Below are positions 43,033 through 51,790 of a stretch of 64,000 nucleotides of DNA, in pieces (positions within the stretch are counted from its first letter, which is position 1; the number at the start of each line of letters is the position of its first letter). The DNA comes from Phycisphaerales bacterium. Lineage in GTDB: Bacteria; Planctomycetota; Phycisphaerae; Phycisphaerales; SM1A02. The notes below the pieces were generated by a model that was not told the DNA's origin, did no database searches, and was given only the letters and a program-made list of their open reading frames with translations. The stretch covers positions 62,001-126,000 of the forward strand of contig JAJDDB010000004.1 in NCBI GenBank assembly GCA_029260575.1, given 5' to 3'. The translations under genes were made by a program, and so were the position numbers.

Positions 43033-43677
43033 GTGAAACGACCCCGCATTGCTATCACACCGGACCTTGCTGAAGATCGCTGCACCGTCGCGCGGTCGTA
43101 CAGCAGAATGGTCTGGGAGGCTGGCGGTTTGCCGATCATTGTTCCGGTGCTGCCAGATGCTGGTGCGGAGCTGCTCGAAGGATGCGACGGCCTGATTCTG
43201 ACTGGTGGCGATGATCCGAACATGGAACAGTGGGGCCAATCCACGCATCCCAAAGCGACACGTATCCATGCGGATCGCCAGGCATTCGAGATTGAGCTGC
43301 TGTCGCTGGTTGCGCAGCAGCCGGAGTTTCCCGTGCTGGGTGTGTGTCTGGGAATGCAGTTGATGGCGCTGCACCACGGCGGGAAGCTTGAACAGTACCT
43401 GCCGGACACACTTGTCACGCATGCAGATCACTGGGGCAAGGTTGAACATCAGGTCGAGGGCGCGCTCGGCAGCGGCGTTGTACACAGTCACCACAGACAG
43501 GCAATCGTCGATCCCGGCGTGATGAGCGTTGTCGCGGTGGCGCATGATAATGTTATCGAAGCGGTGCGCAGCGACGACCGACGGTTCTACCTCGGCGTGC
43601 AATGGCACCCGGAGCGGACAGTTGATGAACTGTTGTCGCGAGGGCTGTTCACACAAATGGTCCACGCAGCCGGGTGA
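43033..43677 (+). CDS. Class I glutamine amidotransferase-like hydrolase (gamma-glutamyl-GABA hydrolase family)
   Basis: 214 residues. [17 protein letters not shown] and the nucleophile motif [19 protein letters not shown] (Cys in GVCLG) are diagnostic. [12 protein letters not shown] and [13 protein letters not shown] supply the catalytic His-Glu. The family includes PuuD, which releases glutamate from gamma-glutamyl-GABA, and related peptidases; [10 protein letters not shown] is a local variant of the PuuD GGxDxxP motif. It is shorter than PuuD (about 250) and the substrate is not certain. The GTG start has a good ribosome site (GGAG, spacing 7). Confidence 0.85.
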   Translation: MKRPRIAITPDLAEDRCTVARSYSRMVWEAGGLPIIVPVLPDAGAELLEGCDGLILTGGDDPNMEQWGQSTHPKATRIHADRQAFEIELLSLVAQQPEFPVLGVCLGMQLMALHHGGKLEQYLPDTLVTHADHWGKVEHQVEGALGSGVVHSHHRQAIVDPGVMSVVAVAHDNVIEAVRSDDRRFYLGVQWHPERTVDELLSRGLFTQMVHAAG

Positions 43678-44263
43678 GCGTGTCGATACCGGCCGAAGAA
43701 GCGCATCGTATGGCGCGCGCAGCAGTTGCAGGGGGTTGTTACTTGCATGCGCGCAAAGCTGTCGTACTGCGATATCCACCTGCAATCGACGGTGGCATTG
43801 CGCATTTGCGCGCTCGATTTGGGGATGACAATTGTTTGGCGCGGGCCGCGCGCACATTCGCGCAACTGCATCAGGCGCGCGCCTTGGCGCGAGCGACTGT
43901 CGACGCTTTCGAATCACACCTGCCGAACACAGCGCAGAGCGATCCGGAGTCGAAATGTGGAAATGCTGTACCACCACACTGGGGCGAGCGCAGAGCATCG
44001 CGCGCGCCACGGGGCGGTGAAACTGCACGATGGTCGGCACTGATCTCAAAAAGGCGCACAGGGTGCCGCAAAACCGTATTCTTGATCTGGAAAACGTGGC
44101 AGAATTCGTGCCGTTCGGCGATTCGAATTGCACCGGTGCGGCGCGCGCAATCTGATACACGCCCGAGCTGGTGCGAATCGGTCGTATGCCTGGGAATATC
44201 CGTTGTCGCGCGGGCGTTTGGCGTCTGTCTTGTACAATGAACTTTCTGTCATGGAGATGAACA
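43678..44263. other. GC-rich region without recognisable gene
   Basis: 586 bases rich in CGCGC/GCGCG words. Open frames exist on both strands but none has a good start with ribosome site or a recognisable motif. GGAG at 44252-44255 belongs to the DinB gene. It may be decayed coding sequence; I see no RNA gene that I can fold with confidence. Confidence 0.4.
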
Positions 44264-44794
44264 ATGTCGATCCTTGAAACGCTTCTCGACCACAACACGA
44301 TGCTTCAGCAGTGGGTTTTATGCACTGTGGAGGATGTTGATGATGCGCAATGGGCTGAGCAGCCGGCTGGTCTGACGAATCACCCCGCATGGGTGCTCGG
44401 TCATCTGACAAATGCGATCGACAACGTCATCCGCCAACTCGGCGGTGCGGTTGATCGCGCACCGGAATGGGCCAAGCAATTTGCCGGCGGAAGCATGCCG
44501 ACGAACAATCGATCTGATTATCCATCACGTGATGAACTGATCAGCGCCTACACCGGTGCGTGTGAGAATCTGCGCGCAGTTGTTCGGCAGGCAGGTGAAG
44601 ATGTATTTGATATGCCGGTGGAGAATGAGCGCATTCGCGCGTTTTTCCCGACTGTCGGCCGTTGGGTCAGTCACGTGTTGCTGAGTGAATGTGCGTTTCA
44701 CGCTGGGCAACTGTCTGCCTGGCGCCGGAGCAAGGGATTGTCGTCGGTATTTGAAAGCGAGGCGAACATTGGCCGGATGATTTCAGCGGTCTGA
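44264..44794 (+). CDS. DinB-family protein
   Basis: 176 residues, four-helix-bundle DinB/YfiT-type fold. Metal-ligand candidates are the His in LTNHPAWVLGHLTNAIDNV and the C-terminal ECAFHAGQLSAWRR. Helix 1 reads LLDHNTMLQQWVLCTVEDV. Family members are thiol S-transferases or damage-inducible proteins of unknown reaction. GGAG lies seven bases before ATG 44264. Flanked by gene-poor DNA on both sides, it appears monocistronic. Confidence 0.85.
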   Translation: MSILETLLDHNTMLQQWVLCTVEDVDDAQWAEQPAGLTNHPAWVLGHLTNAIDNVIRQLGGAVDRAPEWAKQFAGGSMPTNNRSDYPSRDELISAYTGACENLRAVVRQAGEDVFDMPVENERIRAFFPTVGRWVSHVLLSECAFHAGQLSAWRRSKGLSSVFESEANIGRMISAV

Positions 44795-45016
44795 ATCGCC
44801 AGAGCTGCGCTGTTGGTCCTGTAACCACGGGCATCAAGTGTGAGAACGCCTCGCGCACCGTAATAGACTGACGCAAATTCATGCGACCTGAAGCAGTCTG
44901 CGAGTCGAATTTGTCTGCAGCGCCTCACTGACCGATGTGTATCGGACAGATCATCGGTTCGGCTGCGCGCGTCTGTTGCGCTGTGCGGGTCGGTGAGGGG
45001 CAAGGGGGTTCCAGAC

Positions 45017-46588
45017 ATGCGTGGCAAGAGAGTTGTTCTTTCAGCGGTTGGTATTGGACTGCTCACGCTGGCAGTGATGGTGACGTTTTTTGTGCCGGGA
45101 CCATTGACGCCGAACACGGCGCTGAGTGTTTCGGGATCTGAAGGCATCACGATTACGGGCATCGTGCGCGATTTTCCATCGGCGCATCCGGACTTCAGTG
45201 TCACACTTGGCGGTGGACAGGGACACGTCGCGGGCAATGTGCAGACGCAGCTGGGACCAAATGATGTGCCTGCGTTCATTCAACCGACATCGGCGGTGAC
45301 GGACTTTGAGATAGTCGATGGCGTTGTCATACCTGGACAATCGTTTGCAGCGCAGGTCACAGTGCTCGGCTCGGCGCTCGAAACCGGCTCGTACCACTGC
45401 CCGACTACGATGCGCACAACTGTCGGCACGTCGCAATACGCGCAATTCGGTCCATACGATCAACCTGCAGATGGCAATCTGAATGATTTTCCACAGGTGA
45501 CCGGCGACAAAGTACCCGGTTCCAATCCGCGGGAATTTGTCCTGCCGGAAATTTATGCGCCGGGCGCGCCGATCTCGATTGAAGCGTTGAGCTGGCTGCG
45601 CAAGAGTGGCGTCAGCGGGACATCGAACAGCCATTGGGATGAGTATCTCGAGTCCAATTCAGCGCAGAGTAGTCCGCGTGTGTATGCACTGCGCGATGGT
45701 GATCCGGTTCCCGACACTCCGGGACTGAACGATCAGGCATCGATTGCACAGTACGTTTCTGAATACGTTGATCTGGTGACGAATACCATCACACTTGAAT
45801 CCAATGAAGTGATCTATCTGTTCGAGCTCGGTGTGACGAACCTCAGTTCGCCTGCTGCGGATTTTCAGGACATGGTCGTGCTGATCACACTGGCATCGCA
45901 TCCGTCATATTTCGACCAGGAAACCACGGAGACTGGTACTGAATCGTCGATGATCGCTGCCGGTGCAAAGGTGCTGCAACAGTGGCGCAATAGTGATGGC
46001 AACGCAATTGCGCCGCATATCGGCGCTCGTGGAGATGCGATGGACAGTTGCGGCAATGCTCTGAGTGACAGCAGTGGCGCGATGGGCCCGCCAAGTGCCG
46101 GCGGCATCACATCTGCTGAAACGTATGATCAGTGGTTCCGTAATCGGATCGGTACAAATCTTGCGAGTCTGCATTCAATTACGCTGGTTGATGACGGCAC
46201 AGGCGTGTACGAATACAGCACCGACAGTTTCTACCCGGCTGATGACGCGCTGCTGGGCAACGAAAACGCAGATCACAACTACTTCTTCACGTATGCATTC
46301 GATGTGCGGTTCGAATATGACACGTGCACGAATCAGTTCCTGCAGTTTGCCGGGACCGATGACGTCTGGGTGTTTGTGAACAACGAGCTGGTCATGGATC
46401 TTGGTGGAGTTGTACCTGGCTCTGATCAGTACGTGTACATGGATCGTCTCGGCCTGACGGACGGCCAGTCGTATGAGCTGCAGCTTTTCTACGCGCAGCG
46501 ACAGACCGAGTACGCCGATTTTCATCTGCGCACCAACATCCTGTTGGAATCGACAGGTCAGAAAACAGCCGGCGGCGGCTACGACTGA
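45017..46588 (+). CDS. Secreted fibro-slime domain protein
   Basis: 523 residues. Signal peptide: VVLSAVGIGLLTLAVMVTFF. The N-terminal domain starts GITITGIVRDFPSAHPDFSV, the fibro-slime opening. The middle has a SPLL-like beta domain (SIEALSWLRKSG, VIYLFELGVTNLSSPAADFQD). The PA14-like C-terminal part contains NYFFTYAFDVRFEYD, DDVWVFVNNELVMDLGG and QSYELQLFYAQRQTEYADFHL. Such proteins occur in myxobacteria, Fibrobacter and planctomycetes and are thought to act in adhesion or extracellular matrix. GGGGG precedes ATG 45017 by eight bases; a GTG at 44993 is an earlier candidate. Its 3' end faces the repeat protein, 17 bases apart. Confidence 0.88.
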   Translation: MRGKRVVLSAVGIGLLTLAVMVTFFVPGPLTPNTALSVSGSEGITITGIVRDFPSAHPDFSVTLGGGQGHVAGNVQTQLGPNDVPAFIQPTSAVTDFEIVDGVVIPGQSFAAQVTVLGSALETGSYHCPTTMRTTVGTSQYAQFGPYDQPADGNLNDFPQVTGDKVPGSNPREFVLPEIYAPGAPISIEALSWLRKSGVSGTSNSHWDEYLESNSAQSSPRVYALRDGDPVPDTPGLNDQASIAQYVSEYVDLVTNTITLESNEVIYLFELGVTNLSSPAADFQDMVVLITLASHPSYFDQETTETGTESSMIAAGAKVLQQWRNSDGNAIAPHIGARGDAMDSCGNALSDSSGAMGPPSAGGITSAETYDQWFRNRIGTNLASLHSITLVDDGTGVYEYSTDSFYPADDALLGNENADHNYFFTYAFDVRFEYDTCTNQFLQFAGTDDVWVFVNNELVMDLGGVVPGSDQYVYMDRLGLTDGQSYELQLFYAQRQTEYADFHLRTNILLESTGQKTAGGGYD

Positions 46589-46605
46589 ATCGCTGTGGGA
46601 ATGTT

Positions 46606-48018
46606 CTAACAGTTTCCCCAGGCTGCGAGCAGATCGAGCAGGTCGAAGACATCCGCGATGTTTGATGGATTGGCGATCGCAGCGCCAGTGCCGTTGGTGC
46701 CCCAATTGCTGAGCAGTTCGAGCAGATCGAAAACATCGACAGCACCATCGGGAGGGCCTGCTGTGCTGTTGGTGAGGTCTGCAGGGCAGGGGCCCAATTC
46801 GCATGTATCGGGAATGCCGTTGCCGTCGGAATCGGCTTCTGTCACAGCCTGGTAGCTGACGATGACCTGAATGTAGGGCGTACACAGTACCGGCGTTGCG
46901 TCGACTGCGGCGGATGCTGTCATAACTATTGTGAGATCGCCGCCGTTCAACGCTGAGTTATAAGTTGCGACATCAACGACAAGTGAATCGACATTGGGCG
47001 ATTGAGGACAATCGTTGCTCCCCACCTCAAACACACGACCGACCGGTGCGCCGTTGACCGTGACATCGACAAACTCCACCATTGCGGCGAAATCACCAAT
47101 AGCGGCAAAATCGAGCGTGACATCTTCTCCCGAATCCGGCGGACCGACGAGGACGAACTGCCGCGGTGAGTTGTGCCCGATCGGCGAAAGCTCGGGTGAC
47201 TGTTCAAACAGCAGCAGGATTTCGCAAATGTCAGGCATGCCGTTTTGATCGCAGTCTTCCTCGGGGTTGATTGCGTCACAACTGTCCGGCCTGCCGTTGC
47301 CGTTGCAGTCTCCGTCGGTCCCTGATGCGATGTCGCATTCATCGGGAACAGCATTGTTGTTGCAATCCAGACTTGTGAGATTCACAAGATCGCAATCGTC
47401 GGGCATGTCGTTGTTGTTGCAATCGAGTTCACATTCGTCGGGAATAATGTTGCCGTTGCAATCCGGCGCGCCCGCGGCGACTTCGCAATCGTCGAGCATG
47501 CCGTTGCCATTGCAATCGAAGCTCGTGCCGTTCTGTCGATCACAGAAATCGGGCACGTCATTGTTGTTGCAGTCCTGACTCAGTCCGTTGGAGATGTCAC
47601 ATTCATCGGGCAGCGTGTTGCCGTTGCAGTCCTCGCTGGTTCCATTGAGGATGTCGAATTCGTCCAGGATGCCGTTGTTGTTGCAATCCGGCTCGCACTC
47701 GTCCGGAATCTCGTTGCCGTTAAGGTCTTCGCTGGTTTGAGCCTGCACATCACAGACATCAGGAACGTTGTTGCTGTTGCAGTCCTGGCTGAATCCCGAG
47801 GTAATGTCACATTCATCGGGGACGTTGTTGTTGTTGCAATCCTGGCTTGTACCAACAGCGATGTCTTCGGCATCTTCCACACCATTTGTATTGCAATCGG
47901 CGGCAAGGGACTGCGTCGGAAACAGGAAGATTGCAAGACATGCGATCGTACCTGCGAGGCAAGTCAAGACATGGCGGCGAAGAGGCCGACTCTGGACAGA
48001 TTTATAGCGTTGTTTCAT
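46606..48018 (-). CDS. Secreted protein with about a dozen DCNxNxxPDECD calcium repeats and dockerin-like end
   Basis: 470 residues. Signal peptide to about residue 40. Residues about 40-260 are repeats of roughly 17-20 residues of the form DCNNNNVPDECDI / DCNGNTLPDECDI, resembling thrombospondin type-3 calcium-binding repeats; some lack one Cys. A beta-sandwich domain follows (RQFVLVGPPDSGEDVTLDF, LTIVMTASAAVDATPVLC). The end has GPCPADLT and two dockerin-like DVFDLLELLSNWG / DVFDLLDLLAAWG motifs. By inference it is a calcium-stiffened surface or matrix protein. GGGGA lies eight bases before ATG 48018; ATG 48024 is also possible. Confidence 0.88.
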   Translation of the reverse strand: MKQRYKSVQSRPLRRHVLTCLAGTIACLAIFLFPTQSLAADCNTNGVEDAEDIAVGTSQDCNNNNVPDECDITSGFSQDCNSNNVPDVCDVQAQTSEDLNGNEIPDECEPDCNNNGILDEFDILNGTSEDCNGNTLPDECDISNGLSQDCNNNDVPDFCDRQNGTSFDCNGNGMLDDCEVAAGAPDCNGNIIPDECELDCNNNDMPDDCDLVNLTSLDCNNNAVPDECDIASGTDGDCNGNGRPDSCDAINPEEDCDQNGMPDICEILLLFEQSPELSPIGHNSPRQFVLVGPPDSGEDVTLDFAAIGDFAAMVEFVDVTVNGAPVGRVFEVGSNDCPQSPNVDSLVVDVATYNSALNGGDLTIVMTASAAVDATPVLCTPYIQVIVSYQAVTEADSDGNGIPDTCELGPCPADLTNSTAGPPDGAVDVFDLLELLSNWGTNGTGAAIANPSNIADVFDLLDLLAAWGNC

Positions 48019-48114
48019 GTACATCTTCCCCGCCGGGTCTCCACCGAACAGACTATCAACGGGTGATCAGTATTGCCAGCGAATTCGACAGGGGGATGTA
48101 CGAAACGGCTTTCA

Positions 48115-49188
48115 TCACTTCACAGTGGACATCCATGCTGCCATCAGGTCAATCGTGTCTTGCAGGTCGTTTTTGTCGATCGATTCGGTCACAGTGTGGA
48201 TGTACCGCGTGCCGCACACAACCGCAGCACATCGCGCCCCCATGCCAGATCGCTGAATGGCTGCGCCGTCCTGGCCGCCGCGCGCGAGAATGCAGCGCTG
48301 ATACTTGATTTTGTTTTTCTCAGCGACTTTGCACAACTCATCGCTCAAGCGGTAGTCACCGATCATCGAGGAATCCTGCACCATGATGCCGACACCCTCG
48401 CCATGCTTGGTGACTCTTTCAGTATCGGGAACGCCGGGCGTGTCGCAGGCCAGCGTAGTGTCGAGACCGATGCCGATATCTGCGCCGACGCGATTGGCGA
48501 CTGTCGTTGCGCCGCGCAGGCCGACTTCTTCCTGCACGGTGAATCCGACGATGATGTCCGCAGCGTGCTTGCCCTGGGCATTTTTCTTCATTTTTCGCAC
48601 TGCTTCGATTGCGACAAAACATGCGATGCGATTGTCAAGAGCTTTGGAAACGAGTTTGGTCGGTTGTTCGAGAAACGGCTCGTGCATGACGACGTAATCG
48701 CCGACTTTGACTTTCTTCTTCACGTCCTTGTCTGTCATCCCAAGATCGACAAAGAACTCCGAGAGTTGCGGGATCTTTTTCTTGTCTTCTTCAGAGGCAA
48801 TGTGAATCGGCTTGCCGCCGGGATTCATGACGCCGACATAGTCGCCGCCGTCACAGCAAACCAGCACCCGCCTGGAAAACAGATTGCGAGCGTCGAAGCC
48901 GCCGGCAGGGTTCAACCATAGAAATCCGTTGTCGTCGATGTGCCGAACGTAGAACCCGATCTCATCCATGTGCGCAGCGATGAGCACGCGCGTCGGTCCG
49001 TTGCTGCTTTTCGATTTACCCGTCGGTTTCTTCGTTGCATTTCGCGAACAGATCATCGATCCCATCGGGTCTGTGTGGACATCATCGAAGAGTCCGCCGA
49101 TTTCGTTTTCAATGAGTTTGCGGACGCGTTCTTCACGGCCGGGGATGCCTGGTACTTCACACAGGCGGGCAAGCAGGTCGATATTCAT
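48115..49188 (-). CDS. M42-family aminopeptidase/endoglucanase-type peptidase
   Basis: 357 residues. MNIDLLARLCEVPGIPGREE begins the domain. Metal ligands are visible in LIAAHMDEIGFYV (His, Asp), VSKALDNRIACFV (bridging Asp), FTVQEEVGLRGA (catalytic Glu-Glu), GLDTTLACDTPGV (Asp) and CGTRYIHTVTESI (His). M42 enzymes are dodecameric cytoplasmic aminopeptidases that trim short peptides. A Lys/Ser-rich insertion (KKPTGKSKSSNGPT) lies before the first His. The start is ATG 49188; the ribosome site is weak. Confidence 0.93.
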   Translation of the reverse strand: MNIDLLARLCEVPGIPGREERVRKLIENEIGGLFDDVHTDPMGSMICSRNATKKPTGKSKSSNGPTRVLIAAHMDEIGFYVRHIDDNGFLWLNPAGGFDARNLFSRRVLVCCDGGDYVGVMNPGGKPIHIASEEDKKKIPQLSEFFVDLGMTDKDVKKKVKVGDYVVMHEPFLEQPTKLVSKALDNRIACFVAIEAVRKMKKNAQGKHAADIIVGFTVQEEVGLRGATTVANRVGADIGIGLDTTLACDTPGVPDTERVTKHGEGVGIMVQDSSMIGDYRLSDELCKVAEKNKIKYQRCILARGGQDGAAIQRSGMGARCAAVVCGTRYIHTVTESIDKNDLQDTIDLMAAWMSTVK

Positions 49189-49375
49189 CGGCGGATTCCG
49201 GGTTCTTGTTGTTATGGATGTATTGGCCGAGCGCAACAGTGAGCGTGCCGCAGCGAGTTGCAGATTATAACGAGTTCAGCGTTGTACCGCCGAGTCGAAA
49301 ATCGTTGCACCGCAGGGCGAATATCGGTGCTGCTGAACCTACCATGTGCGCTGAACCAATTAGGGATGAACACAA

Positions 49376-50644
49376 ATGAGCAGGCAAACACCGCTGCGAC
49401 CAATGCACGAAGCGTACGTATGCAGTCTCGCTGGGATGTCGCCAAGCGCGCAGCCCGGCGATCGACCCGGCGCTGCGACCGGCAGTCGGATCAGTTCAGC
49501 AGAGCTCGAGACGATTGCCTACGGCCCGTCGGGAGCTGAACACGGCGCAACGAGCGACACCTGCCAGGTGCCTGCGATGTACGACACGGTTGAAACGGAA
49601 TACGGCGCACTTCGGCGGGGTGCGGGATTGATGGATTGTCCGCATCGGGGCACGCTTGTCATTACCGGGGCTGAGCGCATTGATTTCCTGAACCGCATGC
49701 TCACGCAGCAGTTCGCAGATGCTGATGCGGGCAGCGCCCGGCAGAGTTTTCTGATCAACCGCAAGGGGCGCGTCCTTGCAGATCTGTTCGTCGCGGCGGT
49801 CGGTGATCGAGCGTTCGTGGATGTGGACATTCACCAGGCAGCGGAAACCGTGCAAGCACTGGATCAGTTCCTGTTTGCTGAAGATGTGCAGATCGAGAAC
49901 GCAACTGAACAGATGCACCGCATCGCAGTACACGGCCAAAATGCCGCGACACTGATTGGGCAGTGCGCCGGGCAACGCGATTTTCAGCTGGATGAGATGT
50001 GCTGCGCGATGATGCAGATCGGGAACATTGCTGTGGGCATCGCACGACGTGATCAGATCGGTGAATCCGGCTACGAGTTGTTTGTGAAGTGCAGCGATGC
50101 GCCAGCCGTCTGGCAGTCGCTGCTTGATGTTGCGGATGCAATGAACGGCGGGGGCGCGCGGATGCATCGCCCTGTTGGGTGGCATGCATGGAACATCGCG
50201 CGGATCGAAGCGGGTTCGCCGGTGATGAATATTGACTTTGACACGACAAGCCTTCCGCACGAGACAAGCCTGGTGGACAGCCGTGTGAGTTTTCGCAAGG
50301 GGTGTTACCCGGGGCAGGAGGTTATCGCGCGGATGCAGAACCTCGGGGCGCCGAAGCAGCGGCTGGTTGGGTTGCGTGTGCAGGGTGATGTGCTGCCTGT
50401 AGCTGGCACGGAAGTATTTGCAGAACCGGATAATGCTGCCGGAACAATCGGCGAGCCGGTGGGTGTCATAACCAGTAGTACACTGAGTCCGATGCTGGGC
50501 GCGGTGCCGATCGCTTTTGCCATGCTGCGCACGAAGCAGGCGCCTGATAATGCGACGGTAGTGGTGGCAGCGGAAGGTGAAACCGCACGGGCGAGCGTTG
50601 TCCAGTTGCAATTCTGGTCGCGAAGTGAGGCTGTTGTAACATGA
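49376..50644 (+). CDS. YgfZ/GcvT-like folate-binding protein
   Basis: 422 residues. AGLMDCPHRGTLVITGAERIDFLNRML and FLINRKGRVLADLFV are typical of the GcvT/YgfZ fold. The diagnostic YgfZ heptad K-G-C-Y-P-G-Q-E occurs in VSFRKGCYPGQEVIARMQNLG. YgfZ helps assemble or repair Fe-S enzymes such as MiaB in other bacteria, using tetrahydrofolate; miaB is also in this window. AGGGA lies nine bases before ATG 49376. The stop overlaps the start of a small membrane-protein gene (ATGA). Confidence 0.9.
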   Translation: MSRQTPLRPMHEAYVCSLAGMSPSAQPGDRPGAATGSRISSAELETIAYGPSGAEHGATSDTCQVPAMYDTVETEYGALRRGAGLMDCPHRGTLVITGAERIDFLNRMLTQQFADADAGSARQSFLINRKGRVLADLFVAAVGDRAFVDVDIHQAAETVQALDQFLFAEDVQIENATEQMHRIAVHGQNAATLIGQCAGQRDFQLDEMCCAMMQIGNIAVGIARRDQIGESGYELFVKCSDAPAVWQSLLDVADAMNGGGARMHRPVGWHAWNIARIEAGSPVMNIDFDTTSLPHETSLVDSRVSFRKGCYPGQEVIARMQNLGAPKQRLVGLRVQGDVLPVAGTEVFAEPDNAAGTIGEPVGVITSSTLSPMLGAVPIAFAMLRTKQAPDNATVVVAAEGETARASVVQLQFWSRSEAVVT

Positions 50645-50820
50645 CATTGGCTGCACTACAGGCAGAGGCAACCGAATCGGCGTTTGTGATCAGCGCTCCG
50701 GAAATACTGCTGATGGCGGTGGGCGTCGTGTTCACGTTCGCGCTGTTTGCGTTGTTCGTGATTGTCCTGCGCAAGGAGCTTCGGAGAGATGCGTCGATGG
50801 ATTCAGCAGATGATGATTGA
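50641..50820 (+). CDS. 59-residue single-helix membrane protein, coupled to ygfZ-like gene
   Basis: ATG 50641 overlaps the ygfZ-like stop (ATGA). The predicted protein has a short acidic N-terminus, one strong transmembrane helix (LLMAVGVVFTFALFALFVIVL, residues about 23-43), then LRKELRRDAS and an acidic end (SADDD). No family recognised. The overlap, the clean TM/positive-inside pattern and the stop 18 bases before the HMG-CoA lyase gene support a real small gene within an operon. Confidence 0.6.
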   Translation: MTLAALQAEATESAFVISAPEILLMAVGVVFTFALFALFVIVLRKELRRDASMDSADDD

Positions 50821-50838
50821 CGTTACGATGCGCAGCTC

Positions 50839-51738
50839 ATGAATCTGCCGAAGACCATTCGCATGACTGAAGTCGGCCCGCGTGACGGGCTGCAGAACGA
50901 AGCGCAGACCGTTTCGGTTGCAGACAAGGTGCGATTCATCGATCTGTTGTCGCAGGCCGGTGCAGCGGAGATCGAAGTCAGCAGTTTTGTCAACCCGCAA
51001 TGGGTGCCGCAGTTGGGTGATGCTGCGGAGGTGTTTGCGCGTATCAAACGCCGGTCGGGTGTTGTGTACTCCGCATTGGTTCCGAATGATCGCGGCCTGG
51101 ATGGCGCTCTTGAAGCAGGTGTCGACAAGGTTGCGGTCTTTACTGCTGCAAGCGAGACGTTCAGTCAGCAAAACACGAACGCTAGCATTGCCCAGACGAT
51201 TGAGCGGTTTCAGCCGGTGATAGCCAGGGCGAAGCAATCGAAACTGCTGGTGCGTGCGTACATCAGTTGTGTTGTGCAGTGTCCGTATGAAGGCCCGGTT
51301 GCGCCGAAACAGGTGCGCGATGTGGCAGCGAAGTTGCTCGACATCGGCGCAGATGAAATTGATCTCGGTGAAACCATCGGCGTGGCGGTACCGACGGACA
51401 TTGACAGCCTGTACGACGGACTGGCAGGGTTGGTTCAACCAGCAGATTCAACGCTGCATCTGCACGACACGCGGGGGACAGCTCTGGCATGCGCGGTTCG
51501 CGCGATGCAGCTTGGTGTGACGAGTTTCGATGCAAGCTGTGGCGGGCTGGGCGGATGTCCCTATGCACCGGGGGCTGCGGGGAATCTGGCGACCGATGAT
51601 CTGGTGTATCTCTGCGACCGCATGGGCATCGAGACACACGTGGACCTGCCAAAGCTGTTTGATGCGGGACGTCACATTGCCGGCGCGCTTGGGCGAGGAT
51701 TGCGCAGCCGCGTGTTCGAAGCATCAGCCGAAGCTTGA
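50839..51738 (+). CDS. mvaB: Hydroxymethylglutaryl-CoA lyase
   Basis: 299 residues, HMGL-like TIM barrel. TEVGPRDGLQNEAQTV is the active-site start (Arg-Asp). EVSSFVNPQWVPQLGDAAEV follows, then LHLHDTRGTALA (metal-binding His-x-His), and the signature SCGGLGGCPYAPGAAGN carries the catalytic Cys. It cleaves HMG-CoA to acetoacetate and acetyl-CoA, the last step of leucine degradation. It is full length. It follows a small membrane gene and precedes a strong palindromic terminator-like element. Confidence 0.95.
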   Translation: MNLPKTIRMTEVGPRDGLQNEAQTVSVADKVRFIDLLSQAGAAEIEVSSFVNPQWVPQLGDAAEVFARIKRRSGVVYSALVPNDRGLDGALEAGVDKVAVFTAASETFSQQNTNASIAQTIERFQPVIARAKQSKLLVRAYISCVVQCPYEGPVAPKQVRDVAAKLLDIGADEIDLGETIGVAVPTDIDSLYDGLAGLVQPADSTLHLHDTRGTALACAVRAMQLGVTSFDASCGGLGGCPYAPGAAGNLATDDLVYLCDRMGIETHVDLPKLFDAGRHIAGALGRGLRSRVFEASAEA

Positions 51739-51740
51739 AT

Positions 51741-51790
51741 AGGGGACGGGAGTCTTTTATTGAATAAAAGACTCCCGTCCCCTTTATTTT
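51741..51790 (+). terminator. Perfect 21-bp-arm palindrome, REP-like, probably terminator
   Basis: Arms 51741-51761 and 51763-51783 are exact complements (AGGGGACGGGAGTCTTTTATT and its complement) around a single G. TTATTTT follows on the plus strand. It begins 3 bases after the mvaB stop and ends one base before the stop of the convergent metallophosphoesterase gene, so it could terminate both. The GGGGACGGGAGTC core is familiar as an interspersed palindrome in environmental bacteria. Confidence 0.85.

Noticed and set aside
43678-44263. Possible structural RNA gene in the GC-rich gap
   Set aside because: I could not find conserved cores of RNase P RNA, tmRNA, SRP RNA or 6S RNA; repeated CGCGC words alone are not evidence.
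41095-44298. 1067-residue minus-strand open frame
   Set aside because: It lies opposite the TPR protein and the amidotransferase-like gene, crosses rpsR in another frame, and has shadow-like Arg/Pro/Ser composition.
49496-50671. 391-residue minus-strand open frame
   Set aside because: Antisense to the YgfZ/GcvT-like gene, which has a diagnostic motif.
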